A stretch of DNA of 64,000 nucleotides from Karalla daura (Eukaryota; Chordata; Actinopteri; Chaetodontiformes; Leiognathidae): the NCBI GenBank assembly GCA_029224185.1, contig CM055196.1:19308509-19372508 (forward strand), given 5' to 3'. Below are positions 27,040 to 64,000 of the stretch, in pieces (position 1 is the first letter of the stretch; every line of letters begins with the position of its first letter). The notes beneath the pieces were generated by a model. The model ran no database searches and was not told the DNA's origin. It worked only from the letters and a program-made list of their open reading frames with translations. The position numbers and the translations under genes are program-made.

Positions 27040-28265
27040 TTGTGTAATCAGATGATTCCAGTCAAGCTCCCAAAGAAGAGCTGTGACATTTTGGTGTCTT
27101 CCCTGTAGTGACATTAGACAAGATGTGTGTGTGTTCACAGACCTGTGCTCTTTACACTCAGAGCTGGGCAGCACCAGTCGGGTAGTTTCCAGAAGCACTT
27201 GGGAGAGCATTGCAGATGCATATGTTAGGCTTTGAAAGAGAAAGACAGATTATCACTGATCCTAAATCTACTACATATACACCCCCAGGATTAGTGCTGC
27301 AACAAACATACACATGTGTGAATGCTTTCAAGAGACTCTCTGATAACAGCTTCTTAAATTGGATTATTTTCTGGTTTATTAGCCTTCTATGACTGCTAAC
27401 AAAATATCTTAGACACAAGAACATTTGTAATCATTTTCCTGTTAATTGTAGAGGAAACAACTAATTGATTAAACAAGCAACTGATGAATGGACCATAAAA
27501 TAGGTTGCTGCAGCACTGCTTGGATTGACAAATGCTTTTTTGTGTGTTTCTTGCAATAATAATCAAATAATTCCAGTCAGGCTCTCTGCACTGTCTCTGA
27601 GAAGAGTTGTGACATTTCAATGTCTTCCCTGTAGTGACATTAGACATGATGTGCGCGGTCACAGACCTGTGCTCTTCACACTCACAACTGGGCAGCACCA
27701 GTGGAGTAATTTCCAGAAACACTTGGGAGAAAGACAATGAGGTAGTTTACAATGTGTGGCATGAGCAGGACGATGAAGATGTCATCACAGATATTGCAAA
27801 TGAACCAAAACCCCATGACCATATACTTAGGGTTAGAGCTGCAATGACAAGTCATTAACAGTAGGATAGAATAGTAAAAAAGGCCGTAATTAACTACTAA
27901 CTACTACCACTTTGACACTTGAAGCAAATTATGGCTTTAATCGGTATATAACTGGATATGCATGTAAACAACTTAGTGACATTAGGCGTCCCCTTGTAGT
28001 GACATTAGACAAGATGTGTGCGGTCATGGACCTGAGCTCTTTACACTGGGCTGCATATAGAAACTACTGGATAATTTCCAGAGGTTCAGAGGAAACAGTT
28101 TACCTTATCTTTGGAAATGTATTCTTCATTAGAGGGCTAATAAAGGAGCTTAGAGAATGAAGAGCCTATCATCGCAGATATTACAGATTCAATTGCAACC
28201 TCATTATTATGAAAACCTAAACCTCAAGATTAGAGCTGTAATGACAAAACAACAAATAAACCGGT
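27040..28265. repeat. Three diverged direct repeats
   Basis: TGTAGTGACATTAGAC recurs at 27104, 27630 and 27995, each time followed by AAGATGTG-like DNA, a version of ACAGACCTGTGCTCTTTACA, GGGCAGCACCAG-like DNA (copies 1 and 2) and TTTCCAGA. Copies 1 and 2 also share a CACTTGGGAGA segment. Copies are clearly diverged, so old. On the minus strand, copies 1 and 2 both encode a version of SQV-LE-T-LVLPS-EC-EHRSV, then shift frame. Confidence 0.7.
27289..27517 (+). mobile_element. MITE-like element with inverted ends
   Basis: Left end AGTGCTGCAACAAAC and right end GTTGCTGCAGCACT are inverted copies of each other. The inner right part, GAGGAAACAACTAATTGATT, fits the CTAATCGATTAATCG tail of the abundant fish element. 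It lies between repeat copies 1 and 2 of the array at 27040-28265 and partly explains their unequal spacing. Confidence 0.5.
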
Positions 28266-28879
28266 CGTCAACCAATACAATTGAAATAAATTAGAAAATA
28301 CATTTTTGAGCACGGGTGAAGACATTCTCTGATTTGAGCCTTTAAGTGGGTTGTGGTTTGTGGTTTCTTTACTCCCCTATGATAGTAAATTGAATATTTG
28401 AGAAACAAAACAAAAAGACGGTATGGGAGGTTTTATCTTGGCCTTTATATGGACTTTTTATATGGCCTTTTTTTTCACCACTTTCCTGATGTTCCATAGA
28501 CCAAACAACCAATTGGTTCATTGAGAAAAGAATCGACAGAGAACAACACTCATTTGGTCTAGTCCTGTTACATGGGTTGATGAATCCTTTCTGCGTGTTC
28601 TCCCGGGTGTCCTTTGGATTCTCCTGCCATAAGGCGCCAGGACAAAGACGTATAACTAATTCTGCAGGATAATTAAGTGTCTTCACTTCCATTAGTGGAA
28701 TCACCAGCTTAGCAACACCCAAGGTGGCCTGTAGTGACCAGACAAACATAGTGCTGGTGAAATTCAATAGCCACTCGGGTGTTCCACTGTGACCTGCTCT
28801 ATTCCTGAAGCCGTTACATCATTCCCAAATTCCCCACTGTGGGGGTATTTTTGGAAATGGTGTCAAAGCCGGGAAACTG

Positions 28880-29149
28880 CTTTGGGAAGTTCAGAGCATT
28901 TGCAGGGGCGGGGGGCTCAGACGGGTGTTTGTGGGTGAGTGAACATGGTCGGGTCTAAAAACACAGAGGGGAGGACTGTCAGGAAGTCGGTGCGGCGCTG
29001 CTTGGCAGGTGTTCCTGAGCGCGGCACAGCTCCAGCGTAATGCTGCCACAGTGGTTTGAGGGGCAGCGCCGAGCAGGCAGGCGGAGAGGATAAGCCTTTC
29101 AAAAGCTGGCGCTTTGCAGCTAAGCGCTTCGAGATTCCTCCTCATCCAG
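28880..29149 (+). promoter_or_regulatory. Candidate first (non-coding) exon and promoter of tmem117
   Basis: GC-rich stretch ending in a good splice donor, ATCCAG/GTACGA, with GT at 29150. The first tmem117 coding exon needs an upstream non-coding exon because an acceptor sits at 30319, 29 bases before the ATG. This donor 1.17 kb upstream is the best candidate I see. The island at 26560-26840 is an alternative. Confidence 0.35.
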
Positions 29150-29279
29150 GTACGACAACTCAAACCTCAACTTGATTAACTGTAGACGAAGCTTAACCTT
29201 TGACCCTTTTCCCAGGGCAGCGTGTCATTCATCTGTGAGCTCACTTTACATGAACTTTTGAACAGTTAAACTTAACTCA

Positions 29280-29430
29280 CTAGGCTGCAGTGAATGATTA
29301 TTTTTGTAGTTGATTAACCGATCAGCGATTTTCTTGATGATTTGAATGATAAAATGTGGGGATAGATAGTTGATCTGTGTCTCAGAAAGGTCAATATGAG
29401 GTCCTTGTTTTGTCCCCACCCCACCCAGTG
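29280..29430 (+). mobile_element. MITE-like teleost repeat, 5' part
   Basis: Starts GGCTGCAGTGAATGATTATT, then GTTGATTAACCGATCAGCGA, GATAAAATGTGG and AGGTCCTTGTTTTGTCC. This is the left half of the element with GGGCTGCAACTAACGATTA ends. Its right half is missing; repeat family A follows in reverse. Confidence 0.5.
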
Positions 29431-29449
29431 GTTCCTTGAATCAGTGAAT

Positions 29450-29720
29450 GGAGTATTTATTCTTGTTTTCTGGTGCCAGCATAGCACGAGAAATTCCTCA
29501 GATGCAATTTAACAATAGACTTTTTGTCCCTGTTTTTGGTGTGGGAATGTTGCAGTCAGCTTCTGTATAGATCTGGCAACCTTTCATGCTAATCTGGAAA
29601 CCACATGTAGGCTTTACGCTGATTGGTGTCTCTGCCTGCTCTGCCTGCTGCTCACATGACTGATCACATGACTTTACGATCCTTGTATGGGCTTTGCAAC
29701 TAAGCAATAGCTGGAGTGAT
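29450..29720 (-). repeat. Dispersed repeat family A, copy 4
   Basis: In reverse it shows GTATTTATTCTTG, TTTCTGGTGCCAGCATAGC, ATCTGGCAACC, GATCACATGACTTTACGATC, which match the ends and anchors of the plus-strand copies. Confidence 0.5.
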
Positions 29721-29745
29721 ACAGCTGTGGAGTGCAAGATATGGT

Positions 29746-29746
29746 G

Positions 29747-29775
<29 letters not shown>
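29746..29775. repeat. (G)30 homopolymer
   Basis: Thirty consecutive G on the plus strand, in the inferred 5' intron of tmem117. Runs this long are unusual and difficult to sequence. Confidence 0.9.
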
Positions 29776-29779
<4 letters not shown>

Positions 29780-30274
29780 ATGGTTTATTTTACAGTTTTT
29801 GTGAAATTTATACATGAGTGAGGATGTGATGATGTCTTTGAACTTGCCATATATCTTTGCCTGGAAATGGACTGTTGCTAGTGGACAAACCTGAAGTAAA
29901 AGCGTTTTTCCATTGTCTCCTTTACAGGTTTTCAGTTTGCTGTCCAAGGAGACTGAAGTAGTCAGAAAATAGAGCAGTTTGACTTTGTTTCTTTAGTATG
30001 TACTCAGAAATGTTTTCTAGGTGCTTAAGTAGTTTAAAGTGGACTATTTTTGTCTATGGATTGGTTGTACTGATACTGCAGTTGACAGATGTGACGTTAA
30101 TGTTTATCTCTAGATTGTCTCCATGTCCTTTATGTGTGTGTGCTGTCTGTGAACAGTCTGAATTGGGTGAAATCTCAACATGCAGCAGATATTTTCCCAC
30201 CTTTTGTCTTTGACTGAGGTTAGGGTTAGCCTTGTTGATTTGACTGTAACAATATCTGACTGTTATCTTTCTCC

Positions 30275-30306
<32 letters not shown>

Positions 30307-30348
30307 GTCCCACTCCCAGGGGCACTGTGGCTGGGGGGGCTCTGCAGG

Positions 30349-61827
<31,479 letters not shown>

Positions 61828-61975
61828 GTATATTTTCATTTTCACTTCCAGTGAGATTAACAGTGTGGTGTTGCCACGTGCTGCTTGTTATGTTAAGATT
61901 TCCTATCAGTCTCTCCACCAGCTACTTACTAAATGATCTATATAGTAAATGCCTACCAGGCTGTTGACATATGTA

Positions 61976-61976
<1 letters not shown>

Positions 61977-62033
<57 letters not shown>

Positions 62034-62042
62034 TGTGTGTGA
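61977..62042. repeat. (GT)n microsatellite
   Basis: GT run with a short ATGTGC break, about 150 bases after the tmem117 exon 4 donor. Confidence 0.9.
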
Positions 62043-62599
62043 TTGCATGCATATGTCGCAGGGCTCCATGCAGTCAATAGCCATGTTAATCTTCCCTCAC
62101 TCAGTGTCAGCACCTTTAATTAGAAGAACAGGGTGAAAATCGATGGACACAGCAAGGTCGCAGGGCAAACCACGGCCCCGCCTGCTCACTCCTCACACCA
62201 CAAGCTGTGACCCTTAAATAACTGCTAAACAAATGCTGCAAACCATGTCCGTTATGCCCATTACCACACAGCCAAGCACAGGCACTCCCTGTTCAGATTA
62301 CTAGTGTGGCGTGCAGTCACCACAGCGCTGTCACTCACATACGACATGGTCTGTGGAGGTTTGGTTAAGGGTCACACATGCAGAGGAGGAAGAAGGAAAT
62401 GAACTGAGAGGAGCAGGGTTGTAAGAAAATTCAGAAATTCTGAAATTCAATACATTTCAAAGATGCTTTACAGAGTCGTGAATACTTTCATAAAGACAAC
62501 GGACACGGCTACAAAACAGTCAGAGGTAAAATGTAGTTCAATGCAATTCAAAGAAACGTAGTAAATCTAACATATATTATCATTGACAGTGCTGCCCCC

Positions 62600-62790
62600 T
62601 GTTGGCAGTTCAGGCAGCACCGCTGAGAAGGTCGTCAGTTCGATACTAGATTACATGTCTACGCATCCTTAGGCAAGATGTTATGAACCCCAAACTGTTG
62701 CTGATAGTGCATCATCCGTGTATGAATGTGTATGGTTAAAGAGCAGACAGACAATATATGTTATAGGAATGGGAGTGAATGTGACTTTGA
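62600..62790 (+). repeat. Fish dispersed repeat, tRNA-SINE-like tail
   Basis: GTCGTCAGTTCGATACTAG, CCTTAGGCAAGATGTTATGA, ACCCCAAACTGTTGCTG and GTATGAATGTGTATGG follow the common fish sequence GGTTCGATTCC ... CCTTGGGCAAGACACTTAAC ... CCCCAAATTGCTCC ... GTGAATGTGTG. Confidence 0.55.
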
Positions 62791-63159
62791 GTTGTCATGA
62801 AGATGAGAAAAGCACTATTTACAAACATTGTCCACTTGCCATTTACTTTGGTGAGAGGGCATATTATGCAAAACTCACATTTTCATTGCTTTAATATGAA
62901 TACAGTCACTCAGAGCTCATTAGCATTTAAAGGGAAGTGCACTAAAACCGAGCGTTCACCAGATGTCAAACTGGTGTGTAGAAAAACAGACTGTTTTCCA
63001 ATCAAAGCGTGTCACAAACATTACTTTTAGACACCAGACTCTATTTCAAGAGATGAGTTGAAATTCGAGAGTCATTCTCTATTCATTTCTGATTAAATGA
63101 GACATAGATGTTTGCAACCTCACCAATAGTTTCGGCTGCAGGACTGCAGAATTGATTCA

Positions 63160-63640
63160 CCTGCCATTAGAATGCAGGCGGAGGGATTGTTCGGCGGCCC
63201 TACGTTTTATTGACTGACATCCCGACTCACACTGTCACAATCAATGGCAGAGTTGACGAGCCACCGTTTAAAATTCCGAGGCTGGAATATGATTGATATA
63301 TGTGCCGCCGGATGCATCCCGTCAATATGTGCTGGGGGTTGGGGTTGGGGGGGGGTGGTGCGGCAAGTTGTGAAAAGGACAGTGTCAAAAGTAAAACAAT
63401 CCCACTAAGGAATAATAAAAAAAAATCCTCCGAATCTCTCTCTCCCGAGCTGCTGGAACGGGACATGAGCTGGCATTCATATCTGCAATGCAGCCGGCCG
63501 ACGTGTGGTGTGAGAATGCACACAACGGCTCAGTAATCGCCGGGTGACATTGAGACAAAATAGACAGTGGAGAATTGTCATTGTGCCTCGCTTCAGACGG
63601 CAGCGAATTTCCCAGTAAACAGTGAGTTCAGAATTACAAC
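63160..63640. other. Candidate conserved non-coding block, tmem117 intron 4
   Basis: CpG-retaining, low-repeat sequence apart from a G-rich stretch at 63328-63360. Words such as CCTACGTTTTATTGACTGAC, GTGCCGCCGGATGCATCCCG and GGCTCAGTAATCGCCGGGTG are unlike the neighbouring intron. No splice-supported frame. Inference only. Confidence 0.25.
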
Positions 63641-64000
63641 GACGTGACAGCAACACAATTCAGAGTCTGAAAGAAATGCATAAAAAAACACCACAATCAC
63701 CACACACAGGTAAATGAAATACTTTGGCTCATGTTAAATATGGAAATAAATGGAAATATGTATGCAGCAGGGGTTTGAATTACATTGTCTGTGCAACTGC
63801 GAAACAGACAAACAGACCTAGTTTTTCTTCATGCACATTCATCTTCCTGGAAGATTTATCTGCTGCCATTTTTCAAATCCAGGTAAAATTGTTGTTTAGT
63901 CCATGAAAAAAAAGGACCGGAGAGTATTTGATTTATCTTTTCTTTCATTTGACGTGGGTGCAGGAAGTGCAGCCGTTTGTCTTCCAAGATGTATGATATC

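Larger units (their letters stand above)
61828..64000. other. tmem117 intron 4, incomplete
   Basis: No coding exon was found before the window ends. Contains a GT repeat at 61977-62042, a fish repeat fragment at 62600-62790 and a CpG-retaining block at 63160-63640. Confidence 0.6.

Overview
The window is nuclear DNA of a ray-finned (teleost) fish. Its genes have short exons with canonical GT-AG introns, intron and intergenic DNA is full of (CA)n, (GATA)n and similar microsatellites, and several dispersed repeats are of kinds that are abundant in fish genomes. No prokaryotic, phage, plasmid, CRISPR or viral gene is visible. Three genes lie in the vertebrate order IRAK4 - TWF1 - TMEM117, the order known from human chromosome 12. 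I infer orthology from this order plus protein similarity recalled from memory, not from a database search.

Layout. 1-7250: no gene found; two CpG-retaining, low-repeat blocks and one dispersed repeat, then a probable irak4 promoter/5' UTR with a kappaB-like site. 7251-12857 (+): complete irak4, 11 coding exons, 458 aa (death domain plus Ser/Thr kinase). 14259-23112 (-): complete twf1, 9 coding exons, 350 aa (two ADF-H domains plus basic tail). irak4 and twf1 converge, with poly(A) signals of both strands within about 60 bp near 13.05-13.11 kb. 23113-30319: twf1 promoter, a nearly perfect ~1.07-kb tandem duplication carrying a TATC microsatellite, a CpG-rich island, a diverged tandem array, and a possible tmem117 first exon. 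30349 to beyond the right edge (+): the first four coding exons of tmem117 (residues 1-203), with introns of 17.9, 10.3 and 2.7 kb. 40887-41846 (-): an intronless P2Y-like class A GPCR (319 aa) nested antisense in tmem117 intron 1.

How the genes relate. irak4 (Toll/IL-1 receptor signalling), twf1 (actin monomer and capping-protein binding) and tmem117 (multi-pass membrane protein) are neighbours without a shared pathway. The shared irak4/twf1 3' end and the GPCR nested in tmem117 are the places where transcription units touch.

The most interesting observations are the nested receptor that lacks two basic residues used by P2Y receptors to bind nucleotides, a glutamate in the Irak4 activation loop at an autophosphorylated serine position, the fresh tandem duplication 400 bp upstream of twf1 (possibly an assembly artefact), and a family of at least six dispersed copies of a roughly 300-bp repeat that I cannot name. 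I did not find an undescribed multi-gene system.
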